DNA from: Zhouia spongiae
GTDB taxonomy: Bacteria; Bacteroidota; Bacteroidia; Flavobacteriales; Flavobacteriaceae
Assembly (NCBI RefSeq): GCF_022760175.1
Contig: NZ_CP094326.1
Coordinates: forward strand, 1 to 64,000
Length of the DNA stretch: 64,000 nucleotides
Direction: 5' to 3'
The translations under genes were made by a program, and so were the position numbers. Shown piece by piece: positions 19,813-28,335 of this stretch; position 1 is the first letter of the stretch, and every line of letters begins with the position of its first letter. The notes under the pieces are model-generated. The model was given only the letters and a program-made list of their open reading frames with translations, did no database searches and was not told the DNA's origin.

Positions 19813-20412
19813 CCTTTTTAAGCATGGATCAAAAATGTCCCTTCTATTTTTTTGATCAAGCTGAACACCATATCCGTAAAGGCTTACAACGAAACCCTGA
19901 AAGAGGCTTCTACAAGAAATATCTATAAAATTGTAGCTTCCATACGAACCCATTGTAAAAGTGCAGATCTTCTAACTTCATCAGTCGATATTTTTCCAAC
20001 AACTTGTGTCCAACATCATAAGTCCGGTATGTTTGTTGGTATATAAATATTAAATCCAGTCATAATTATTTCCCCGGCAGTGATAGAAACACACCATAAC
20101 CGTCCCTGTAATGTGTAATGAATCAAGCCTGCCCTATATCGGAAACAATAAAGGCCAGTATGTGCTTTTGTGGTCCAGTCCAATCTCAATCTATCAGGAA
20201 ACCTGAGCCGGTTAAAACACCTTCCCCACGCAATGGGAATGTTATTTTCCCTGGCTAAATTGTAAAGAAAAATGTACCATTTCTACCGAAAAACAGACAT
20301 CTAACCTATTGATTACAAATGTAAATTCGCTAATGAATGATTTGTGAAAATATATAAATACACATGATATTTCCTATTTCGGAATTAAGGAACCTTTCAA
20401 ATCTATAATATT
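19813..20412 (+). other. 600-base region without an intact gene; decayed coding sequence suspected
   Basis: No intact gene was recognised. On the minus strand 20016-20282 is open for about 89 codons with protein-like composition (NLARENNIPIAWGRCFNRLR and onward) but has no start codon near its 5' end. Short open stretches on the plus strand (19824-19928 and 19852-20046) overlap and look like noise or relics. I cannot name the source of any of them. Confidence 0.4.
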
Positions 20413-20862
20413 ATGAAAACACTTTTTATTATAATGAGTCGGGCTTTTAGACTTAACAGCAGTATTCCCCCACTCATCTTAAGAGTTAGTCTAGGAATCG
20501 TTATGTTACCGCATGGTTATAGCAAAATAACCAATATAAATGGCGCCATAGAACATCTTATTCAGGACTATAACTTGCCCTTGGCTATAGCTATCACAAT
20601 AGTAATTATAGAATTCTTTGCTTCCTTATTCCTATTGGTTGGACTCGAGAGTCGAATAATGGCATTTTTAATTTTTATTGTTATGACAGGTGCCGTGCCG
20701 TACCATTGGAACAATGGCTTTTTTATGAATTGGTTTGGGAAACAAGAAGGGGAAGGTTTTGAGTATCACTTGCTTGCAGCAGGTATCGCCTTGACGATTA
20801 TTTTTTTAGGCGGAGGAAAATACTCATTAGATGCAAAATTGCTCAAAAGAGAAAAATTGTAA
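20413..20862 (+). CDS. DoxX-family membrane protein
   Basis: 149 residues with four predicted membrane spans. DoxX hallmarks are LRVSLGIVMLPHGYSKI near the N-terminus and a span ending ASLFLLVGLESRIMAFLIF. A loop with HWNNGFFMNWFGKQEGEGFE precedes the last helix (YHLLAAGIALTIIFLGGGKY), as in DoxX/DUF5683-type relatives. DoxX proteins are linked with oxidative or thiol stress and quinone-related redox. It is followed on the same strand by three secreted or formerly secreted proteins. Confidence 0.88.
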   Translation: MKTLFIIMSRAFRLNSSIPPLILRVSLGIVMLPHGYSKITNINGAIEHLIQDYNLPLAIAITIVIIEFFASLFLLVGLESRIMAFLIFIVMTGAVPYHWNNGFFMNWFGKQEGEGFEYHLLAAGIALTIIFLGGGKYSLDAKLLKREKL

Positions 20863-20876
20863 AATGTTGATTATGA

Positions 20877-21599
20877 TTAAAAATCAACACCAAAACACCA
20901 TTTTTATTGATATTAATATTCATTGTTTGTTCTGCTGGTAAAAAACATAAAATTATGGACACTACGATTTCTAAAGAAGAACTGACTCAAACAAGAACTT
21001 TTTTCAATACTTTGGAGACTATTTACCCGCCTTCAGAAGGTGTTCCCTTCAATAGAGAGAAAATTAATGGCGTGGTTACCTATACATGCTGCCCGCAAGA
21101 GACAAAACGAAATAGAATATTACGCTATGTACACGGTGGTTCATTTGCTTTGGGGGGCATTGAATCTCATAAAGCATTTATAAGTCATTTTTCCAAAAAA
21201 ACACAAACAAAAATAGTTTTTGTTAAGTATGACACACCCCTTAAACACCCATATTCCAATGGGTTAAAGGATTTTAAACCTGTTTATCAGGAAATATATG
21301 TTCGAAACAAGGAGAGCCGTATGATAACAGGAGGCGACAGTGCGGATGGTATAGACATCAATACTTTAACGCCATCAAACTTATCTTTTTCAACATTCCC
21401 ACCAAGCCTGATTATGGTTGGGAAAGATGAAATACTATATGACGGTGGCAAAAACCTCGTTAAGACCATAAAGAAAAATCAACCTGATTTAATTTTAGTA
21501 GAATTTGAAGGAGTGTCCCATGTTTGGCCACTAACCGATATTTCTTCAGGGTCCTCTCAAAAGCTATTTCAAAAGATCAATAAATTTTTAAATCACTGA
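20877..21599 (+). pseudogene. Damaged HSL-type (alpha/beta hydrolase fold-3) esterase
   Basis: The frame encodes hormone-sensitive-lipase family motifs: oxyanion-hole HGGSFALGG, nucleophile elbow GGDSADG (normally GDSAGG), acid PPSLIMVGKDEIL and base GVSHVW. The elbow and the acid motif are only about 20 residues apart; members normally have roughly 80-100 there, so most of the central fold is missing. Upstream the frame continues through a signal-peptide-like LLILIFIVCSAG, but where ATG would be expected the codon is TTA (20877). A product could still start at TTG 20907 or ATG 20955 (214 residues). The short length, the altered elbow and the lost start all point to decay. Confidence 0.65.
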
Positions 21600-21678
21600 A
21601 TCTAATTTCATCATTGCATCTGGCTTCGTTTAAGAAAATAAAACATGGTCTTTCATAACTGTCCCAACACTAAAAAAT

Positions 21679-22530
21679 ATGGAATCAAATCAAAAAAAAC
21701 TGTTTTTGTTATTGCTATTAATCCAATTATTGCATTCGGCAAAGGCCCAGGAAAACATAAACCATTTAAGACCTATAACCATGGAATCAAAAATTAAAAT
21801 ACAAAATCAGAACAAAGAACTTATCAAACACCTATATAATGTGGTAATAAATGGAAGAAAATGGGATGAGTTACCAAACATGATATCAAAAAAATATACC
21901 AACGAAAAGGGACATAAAGGAGTCAGAGCATTTAAAAAAGACATCAGTGATGTTATTAACATTTTTCCGGATGCTTTATGGGCTATCGAAAAACTAATCT
22001 CTGAAGATAACAATGTTGTTGTCAGACAAACAATAAAGAAAACTCATAAAAAGATCCCCGGTAATAATTCAATATCACATGATACCATGTACAGCCAGGG
22101 ATATGTTATTTATACTTTGGAAAATGGAAAAATTTTTGACTCTGAAATATTGATGAATGCACCTGCATTTTCGCAACAGCCTGCCCATATACCCAAGCCG
22201 TTGGATGAACCAAGTTCAAATGTATATTTCGTTGACAGATTTATTGTTCCTATAGAAGCATATTCTGAGTTCATGAAGAAGATGTCTCTCAGCAGAAATA
22301 TCATTAAAAAGCTTCCAGGCTTTATCAAAGATGAAGTAATGATAAATGATGAGAACGACAACACAGTAAAAGTAATTACCATAGCACTTTGGAAAAACTT
22401 AGAGCATTTTGAAAACGCAAAAGAACGTGCCTTTGAAGAATACAAAAAAGTGAATTTTGACCCAAAAACCTTTACTCAAAGATTGGGGATTCAAAGAGTA
22501 AGGGAAGTATACAAATCTTATGAAGAATAA
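21679..22530 (+). CDS. Secreted SnoaL-like plus antibiotic-biosynthesis-monooxygenase-like two-domain protein
   Basis: 283 residues. A strong signal peptide (LFLLLLLIQLLHSAKAQ) precedes a second methionine (MESKIKIQNQ, residue 35) at which the cytosolic-type protein would begin. Residues about 40-165 resemble SnoaL/ester-cyclase proteins (NKELIKHLYNVVINGRKWDE, GVRAFKKDISDVINIFPDAL). Residues about 178-283 resemble an ABM (dimeric alpha/beta barrel) domain (FVDRFIVPIEAYSEFMKKM, LPGFIKDEVM, ALWKNLEHFENAKERAF). Each domain is usually a small stand-alone cytosolic protein. Function unknown; small-molecule binding or modification in the periplasm is the inference. Confidence 0.72.
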   Translation: MESNQKKLFLLLLLIQLLHSAKAQENINHLRPITMESKIKIQNQNKELIKHLYNVVINGRKWDELPNMISKKYTNEKGHKGVRAFKKDISDVINIFPDALWAIEKLISEDNNVVVRQTIKKTHKKIPGNNSISHDTMYSQGYVIYTLENGKIFDSEILMNAPAFSQQPAHIPKPLDEPSSNVYFVDRFIVPIEAYSEFMKKMSLSRNIIKKLPGFIKDEVMINDENDNTVKVITIALWKNLEHFENAKERAFEEYKKVNFDPKTFTQRLGIQRVREVYKSYEE

Positions 22531-22656
22531 CTCTTTTCCCGGGTTTCCAGCAGTTATGGTTTATAAAAACCTAAAACATTTTGACAAGGTATTACCAATG
22601 ATATTAATGGTATTTCCCCAACAAAGTACAAGTTACCTGCAAACTTAAAAAACGAA

Positions 22657-23145
22657 ATGAAATACTTATTCCTTACAATACTACTACTATCGTATTTCGA
22701 ATCGAAAAGCCAAAACATTATGGAAATAAAAAAAGAACGGACAATAAAAGCATCGCCTACGGTGGTCTGGAATGTCTTAACAGAACCCAGGCATATTAAA
22801 AGATGGTTGGGCGTAGAAACAGAATCGAACTGGAAAGTCGACAGCGAGCTGCTCTTCAAATTCTCTTGGGACGGAAAAGAATATGTCGATAAGGGGAATA
22901 TTATCCATCTTGAAGAAAACAAACTCTTTGTTTATACCTTTTGGAGCAACTTTTCAAGACTACCGGACAAACCTGAAAACTATTCAAAAATTCGGTTTGA
23001 TCTCGAAGAAAAAGGTATAATAACCGTGCTAAAACTAACACATTCCGAAATCAAAAACCGAACGATGCGCGAACATTCAGAAAAAAACTGGGAAGAGACA
23101 TTGGATCAAATAAAAAGCATCGCGGAATCGATAAAAAATAACTAA
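22657..23145 (+). CDS. AHSA1/SRPBCC-family protein with signal-like N-terminus
   Basis: 162 residues. The body from about residue 22 is an AHSA1-type START-like fold: ERTIKASPTVVWNVLTEPRH, IKRWLG, LFKFSWDGKEYVDKG and a C-terminal amphipathic helix (NWEETLDQIKSIAES). The first 20 residues (MKYLFLTILLLSYFESKSQ) look like a signal peptide, with an internal Met (MEIKK) where a normal cytosolic family member would begin. It follows the SnoaL/ABM gene by 126 bases. The ligand is unknown. Confidence 0.8.
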   Translation: MKYLFLTILLLSYFESKSQNIMEIKKERTIKASPTVVWNVLTEPRHIKRWLGVETESNWKVDSELLFKFSWDGKEYVDKGNIIHLEENKLFVYTFWSNFSRLPDKPENYSKIRFDLEEKGIITVLKLTHSEIKNRTMREHSEKNWEETLDQIKSIAESIKNN

Positions 23146-23818
23146 AACCAAAAATTAACAATACATCATCGAAATTACGGCTGATTTGACTATGTCAGAA
23201 TCTACTCGGAAAGAGTATAACTCAAAAAGGGAACTGTACGGGAAATAATCGTTTACATATATACAGCAGGGCTTATTGATTTCTGTGTTAAACATCAAGT
23301 AAGTCCTCTTGTTTTATTAAAAAATCAGGAAGATAGAGCTGGGATTGCTATAGAAGAAGCTTTTGTACTGAAAAACTGGAATTATTATGAGCTTATGACC
23401 AAAGTACAAGGTTGAGAAAGATGGTATTAAACTTATTACAGGTTAAAGAATTTATCAAGGGTGCGTACACCCGTAAGGTAAAATTGATAATAATACTCAC
23501 TAAATATGAGTAGTATATGCAACCGATTCACATTAGATAAATTAGTCAATTCTAAATCCGACAGTCGCACAGCAATAATAAGGTAGTATCTCCCCAAACC
23601 AAAAAAGAAGCTGACTCTTGGCAGCTTCTTTAAACGAGAGCTTTCCTTTTTGAAAATTCCTTAAATCATCTCTTATAACAAAACTTCTTGCAATAAAATT
23701 TAAATGATTAACTTATATCCCCCCGATACAAAAGCTATCCATCAAATATAAAGTCAGCATCATTTACATCTCTACTATCAAATAAACCTGTTATCTGAAA
23801 CATTTATTATTCTTTGCG
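23146..23818 (+). other. 670-base region of decayed coding sequence and a terminator
   Basis: No intact gene. On the plus strand a short AraC-like N-terminal scrap (MSESTRKEYNSKRELYGK) ends in a stop, and a second frame is open for about 60 codons to a TGA at 23413 (VSPLVLLKNQEDRAGIAIEE within it). I do not recognise the second fragment. A small hairpin GGGTG-CGTA-CACCC lies near 23460. The region appears to be a graveyard between the AHSA1 gene and the polysaccharide locus. Confidence 0.45.
23604..23631. terminator. Bidirectional terminator-like hairpin
   Basis: AAAGAAGCTG / CAGCTTCTTT, a 10-base perfect stem with an 8-base loop. A-rich and T-rich flanks allow action on either strand. It lies between the plus-strand AHSA1 group and the end of the minus-strand polysaccharide locus. 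Confidence 0.65.
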
Positions 23819-26116
23819 TTAATCCATAATCGTTATTTCCTGACCAGGCTTTGTTTTAATTATAATAACTCCGTTTTTAATTTTGTACGCTGTATTAATT
23901 TTTAAATCCTTACTGTTAATAGGGTCTTGCAGTTTTAAAACACCTCCTTTTTCAGAAAGAACAGTAACCCTTACAACTTTACCTTCTTTCTTTTGTACAG
24001 AAACCAAAAATGCTCCTTCGGTCCTTAATTGTTGAAATCCAATATCTTTCCAACTTTCAGGAACGGCTGGAAATATTTTTATGACCCCCGTATGGCTTTG
24101 AATCAACATTTCCTGAATGGCTGCTGCAAATGCAAAATTACCTTCTAAGGTGAAGGGACGATACTTAAACTTGGAATATCCTCTATTGAATTGCTCTCCG
24201 TTTACATGAAAAGAATTGGGCAAACAGAAATTCTCAGCAAAAATTCTCAAGGTCTTTGCTGCCCCTTCCCCATCAAAAGCTCTCGCCTGTAAATTCCCCA
24301 ACCAACTAAACGAATATCCTGTAAAATAATCGGTTCCGGCTTTAATCAACTGGCCTAATGTATTATTTATCAATTGTTTATCCTTATCGCCACCCGAGTA
24401 ATCAATCAATCCATACGGATGGAACGCCATTAGATGCGATAAATGCCTGTGGGATTGGGTATAAGGATTATCAGGTGCTACCATTAATCCGCTTTGGTCA
24501 TCGATAGCAAAATAAGGCCATTCTTTGAGTTGTTCCTTCCACTTCTTTGCTTCTTTATTCTTACCCAATTCCTGGGCCAATTCTGCAGCCCTCCCGTATG
24601 TCCATCGAATAGTAGCCAAATCAAAATTAGTAGTTTCGCCGAACCAGGCTTTTCTGGAATTGTTATGTATTTCCGGACTTGAACTAATGGGTAGTTTACG
24701 TAATCCTGATTCATCTTTAACAGAAATTTCCTGAAAAAGAATAGCTACATCTCTAATCCAGGGATAAGCATGTTCCTTTAAGAACTCTCTGTCCATTGAG
24801 TAACGCCAATGCAAATAAAAATGCTGTCCCAACCAACCTGAAACTGTGGGCCCAAAAGCGTACTGTATCCATCCTCCCATAGGCTCTCCTGTTAAAGTAG
24901 TAACCCCCGGAACGGCTAATCCGTCAGATTCAAAATATGTTTTAGTATATTTTTTAAAACTTTTTTTATTGGCTACCAACCATTCTAAAAAGCCGATCTC
25001 TAGATCGAGATGATTTCCTGAATAAGAAGGCCAATAGCTTAATTGGGTATTTAAATCGTGATGAAAATCTCCTTTCCACGGTGGTAACTTTCCATTGTCG
25101 GCAGTCCATACGGCCTGAAGTGAGATAGGAGGTGCTCCTGATCTTGCCGAAGAGCCAAATTTATATTGCTCCATATACCACTGTTTTTCCAAAACATGAT
25201 CTGGTAATTGTATTGACGATTTACTCCAAAAATTATCCCACCATTGTGAATGATCTCGTAATGCATTTTCAAAGCTTTTTTCATTATTCATTGTCGACAC
25301 AACATCTTCTGTTCGAAATAAATCAATTTTATTTTTGGAGTTTGTGATAATGCTCCATTTACCTATGATGGTTTTATCTACATAAGTCCACGCTACGCTA
25401 ACCTTATATTTAAAACCTCCCCAGCCTTCCTGAATATACTCCAGCCGGTTATTACCCCCAATCTGTTTTCCATTTGAATAACCAAGTTTACGCAGGTCCT
25501 GGCCTTTAACCGGAGATGCATCGGTATCCGATCCTTTATCATAAACCGGAGGAATTAACATCGGTTTAAAATCTTCATCGACCCCCTTAAACTTAAACCA
25601 GCCTTCATTTTTGGATGCGTGAACAAACGATGAAAACTCTATATCCGAGTCCCATTTCACCTTACACAGCGCATTATTTAAAGAAAGGCTAACTTTTTTA
25701 ACATCACCAAAAGAGCTGATATCAAACTCTATAGCTGCTCCCGGGATTTTAGAAGGAGCCGGGGACCTGTCGTAGGGAACATCAAATTTATCCTGTACAT
25801 CCTTGTACTGATCAGACTTCCATTTCTCGTAAACCCATGAGAACTTAAATTCAGGGCTATTTAAATTTTCCATTGGCCTTAAATCCCATAGATAAACATT
25901 GTCTAAGGACATTCTTAAATGGTCGTTCTTTTGCCAAATAAGCGCCCCTATAAATCCATTTCCCAAAGGAACCCCTTCATCCCAACTTTTAGCCAGGTTG
26001 GCAAACTCTAATAAATGGTTGTTTGTCTTAATAGTTGTACTATTCTGTGATTGTACGTGGAAACTAAAACACATTACCATCAAGGATAAAACGACCTTCC
26101 TTAAACCTTTATTCAT
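23819..26116 (-). CDS. GH95-like glycoside hydrolase (alpha-L-fucosidase/galactosidase family), divergent
   Basis: 765 residues with signal peptide (VVLSLMVMCFSFHVQSQ). Overall order matches GH95: N-terminal beta domain with WDEGVPLGNGFIGALIW (about 45-61), an (alpha/alpha)6 core with ISLQAVWTADNGKLPPWKGD and HHDLNTQLSYWP (352-363), SPEIHNN (480-486), HRHLSHLMAFHP, RPFTLEGNF (653-661), and a C-terminal beta domain (IKIFPAVPESWKD). As recalled for GH95, the general acid Glu sits in SPEN (here E482) and the base uses Asn residues in the NIN segment plus an Asp in DGNFG. Here the first Asn is D354, the second is N356, and the Asp is E658. It is in a locus with a sulfatase, so the target is likely a sulfated glycan. 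Linkage and sugar are uncertain. Confidence 0.82.
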   Translation of the reverse strand: MNKGLRKVVLSLMVMCFSFHVQSQNSTTIKTNNHLLEFANLAKSWDEGVPLGNGFIGALIWQKNDHLRMSLDNVYLWDLRPMENLNSPEFKFSWVYEKWKSDQYKDVQDKFDVPYDRSPAPSKIPGAAIEFDISSFGDVKKVSLSLNNALCKVKWDSDIEFSSFVHASKNEGWFKFKGVDEDFKPMLIPPVYDKGSDTDASPVKGQDLRKLGYSNGKQIGGNNRLEYIQEGWGGFKYKVSVAWTYVDKTIIGKWSIITNSKNKIDLFRTEDVVSTMNNEKSFENALRDHSQWWDNFWSKSSIQLPDHVLEKQWYMEQYKFGSSARSGAPPISLQAVWTADNGKLPPWKGDFHHDLNTQLSYWPSYSGNHLDLEIGFLEWLVANKKSFKKYTKTYFESDGLAVPGVTTLTGEPMGGWIQYAFGPTVSGWLGQHFYLHWRYSMDREFLKEHAYPWIRDVAILFQEISVKDESGLRKLPISSSPEIHNNSRKAWFGETTNFDLATIRWTYGRAAELAQELGKNKEAKKWKEQLKEWPYFAIDDQSGLMVAPDNPYTQSHRHLSHLMAFHPYGLIDYSGGDKDKQLINNTLGQLIKAGTDYFTGYSFSWLGNLQARAFDGEGAAKTLRIFAENFCLPNSFHVNGEQFNRGYSKFKYRPFTLEGNFAFAAAIQEMLIQSHTGVIKIFPAVPESWKDIGFQQLRTEGAFLVSVQKKEGKVVRVTVLSEKGGVLKLQDPINSKDLKINTAYKIKNGVIIIKTKPGQEITIMD

Positions 26117-26302
26117 TTTAATTAAATTTTTATTTTTTAATCATTCTTTTGCCAGAAAAATGATTCGTGCGATTTCTTAACTTTTCAAAAATTATTCTGC
26201 CATAATGTCGATGATTCAAAAAGACAGACCTTCATTCTTCCTAACAGATGGATGCAATTATATTTTGTTTTATATAAACATCTCTTTCACTAATAGTTTG
26301 CT

Positions 26303-27886
26303 CTATTTTATATAGATAAAGTTCCTACTATAACTGATTGAACCATTTATTAAGTTACCGTCGCATTTTTGAATCAATTCAGATTTTAATGTTTCTACTT
26401 TTTCAGGATACTGTTTTGAAAGGTCGGTGGTTTCTTTATAATCATCCGGCAAATAGTATAATTGGTATATTTTTTTAGGTGCGAAGTATCTGAGTTTCCA
26501 CCCGTCCTTTGTTATTAAGGCCGGTCCCATAAAAGAAGCAAATGCTATAGAATTACGATCTTTAGTCTTCTTGCTTTTCTTACCCAAGAATTCATTAAAA
26601 TAAGAGACTCCATCCTTTTTTTCTTTTATTTTAATGTCAAGCATATCTGCCATTGTCGCCATAAAATCGTAGTTAGCTACCAGCTTTTCGGACTGTGCCC
26701 CCGATTTTACTTTTTTCGGCCAGTAGACGAACAAAGGGACTTTAACTCCTCCATTCCAATTACTACGTTTGAGACCAGCCTGTCCTTTATTACCATTAAA
26801 AATATCACCGCCAATTTCACTATAGAATTTATCGGTAATATTGTTAAAAGGCTCCCCGGTTTTCATGTTCTTATATGGCTTGGCAGTGCGTCCTTCATAA
26901 TTATAATAGAGTTCATGACCGTTATCGGATGAAAAAACAATCATTGTATTTTCGGCAATCCCCAGCGTTTCCAACTCATTAAAAATGACCCCTAAATCGT
27001 CATCCAATCTCTTCACCATTGAGGCATAAGCCTTTTCTATTAGAGTAAGTGAGTCGCTAAAGGCTACTTCAGGATGAATAGCAGGTATCGCTACAGGACC
27101 ATGAGGAAGCTGTGTTGGATGATATAAAAAGAAAGGTTTCTCTTTATTTTCCCTAATGAACTCTAACATTTTACTCAAAAATAAGTCCTGAGAATAGACT
27201 GTTTTGCCATTCATATCCCACCGATCTTTTTCCTGTTGCTCATCAGATCCGGACTCTCCTGTTTTGGCTGCATCCGGATGTGTGTTTCCCGGTATAGAAA
27301 CGCGCTTGCCATTTTCGTGTAGGAACATAGGATAAAATCCGTGACATTGTGTATGGTCGTAATAGCCGTAATGGTAATTCCACCCATGATTATCTATTTG
27401 TTTTGAAGTAGTTACAAAACCATAGTCCAACTTCCCTATTTGTCCTGTTACATAACCGGCAGCCTTGAATATTTGCGGGAGATAAGTAATATCCGGTTCT
27501 TTTCCAATTGCGGAGTTAATTGCATTCTGAATCACCTCGTCTTTTGATTCATCTACAGCAGCTTCTTTATAACTTCTTCCCGTGGTTAACACATATTTAT
27601 TTTCGCGGCAGTCATTATATCCGGTAAGGAAAGTAGCTCTTGAAGGGGCGCAAAAGGTACTGGAATATGAATTATTAAAAACAATTCCTTGTTGAGCCAG
27701 CTTATCGATATTAGGTGTTGTAAAATGTTTTTGTCCGTAATAAGAAAGCAGACCTTCTCCCAAATCATCTGCCATGATATAAATTACATTGGGTTTATTG
27801 ATATCGCGTGACTTATTTTTCTGCGCATGTATAACATGAATGTTTACAAATACCAGAACCCAAATAATTTTGGAGATAGATTTCAT
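26303..27886 (-). CDS. Secreted FGly-dependent sulfatase (S1 family)
   Basis: 527 residues from the ATG at 27886, which gives a signal peptide (ISKIIWVLVFVNIHVIHAQ); an upstream ATG at 27925 would add 13 residues. Sulfatase hallmarks are NVIYIMADDLG (metal-binding Asp pair), the C-x-P-S-R formylglycine motif FCAPSRATFLTG, HGPVAIPA, and FSSDNGHELYY for the second metal site. It removes sulfate esters from sugars in the periplasm. With the GH95-like enzyme and the SusCD pair it indicates a sulfated polysaccharide substrate. An anaerobic or FGE-type maturase must be encoded elsewhere. Confidence 0.93.
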   Translation of the reverse strand: MKSISKIIWVLVFVNIHVIHAQKNKSRDINKPNVIYIMADDLGEGLLSYYGQKHFTTPNIDKLAQQGIVFNNSYSSTFCAPSRATFLTGYNDCRENKYVLTTGRSYKEAAVDESKDEVIQNAINSAIGKEPDITYLPQIFKAAGYVTGQIGKLDYGFVTTSKQIDNHGWNYHYGYYDHTQCHGFYPMFLHENGKRVSIPGNTHPDAAKTGESGSDEQQEKDRWDMNGKTVYSQDLFLSKMLEFIRENKEKPFFLYHPTQLPHGPVAIPAIHPEVAFSDSLTLIEKAYASMVKRLDDDLGVIFNELETLGIAENTMIVFSSDNGHELYYNYEGRTAKPYKNMKTGEPFNNITDKFYSEIGGDIFNGNKGQAGLKRSNWNGGVKVPLFVYWPKKVKSGAQSEKLVANYDFMATMADMLDIKIKEKKDGVSYFNEFLGKKSKKTKDRNSIAFASFMGPALITKDGWKLRYFAPKKIYQLYYLPDDYKETTDLSKQYPEKVETLKSELIQKCDGNLINGSISYSRNFIYIK

Positions 27887-27925
27887 AAAATTAGTTCTCA
27901 TAAGTGTACTTAAATGATTTTTCAA

Positions 27926-28335
27926 CTGGTTGTTTGGTGTCTATATTTAGATGCTTTATTATGATAATCAAAAGGATGTCAAGCTATTTTAAAACTTGTC
28001 CTTTCCCTACCAGAATACTCTCTGTCTGGCCGGTATCAGATCGGGTAACCAAGAACTTGTCCCGGTGAAGTATTCCCGAAGGGCTTTCACAAGAACAACT
28101 CCGGGATTATTTATTAGTTATGGTAAACACGACGTTTTTAATTTGATTATGTTTCAATTTATGATTGAACCCGCTTCAGACTCTATATGTGAATATGAAA
28201 GTTCCTTTTTTTCAACCAATTTAAGGAAAGTCCAAATGGGTTCAATCTGTATACTGATTAACTCGATAATTGAGACTTATCCCGTATAGCTACGGGGATA
28301 TCAAATGTCCATTATCATTAAATACTTCTTTACGA
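27926..28335 (-). other. 410-base gap in the polysaccharide locus with several inverted repeats
   Basis: No gene is supported. It contains a hairpin ATCCCGTA-TAGC-TACGGGGAT (about 28279-28299) just after the susD stop on the minus strand. A widely spaced inverted pair GATTGAACCC / GGGTTCAATC (about 28160 and 28244) is also present. The segment near 28055-28110 faintly resembles the core of the palindromic repeat family. It probably lowers expression of the enzymes relative to SusCD. Confidence 0.5.

Noticed and set aside
27996-28289. 97-codon plus-strand frame between sulfatase and susD
   Set aside because: No resemblance to a protein; the region is dominated by inverted repeats.
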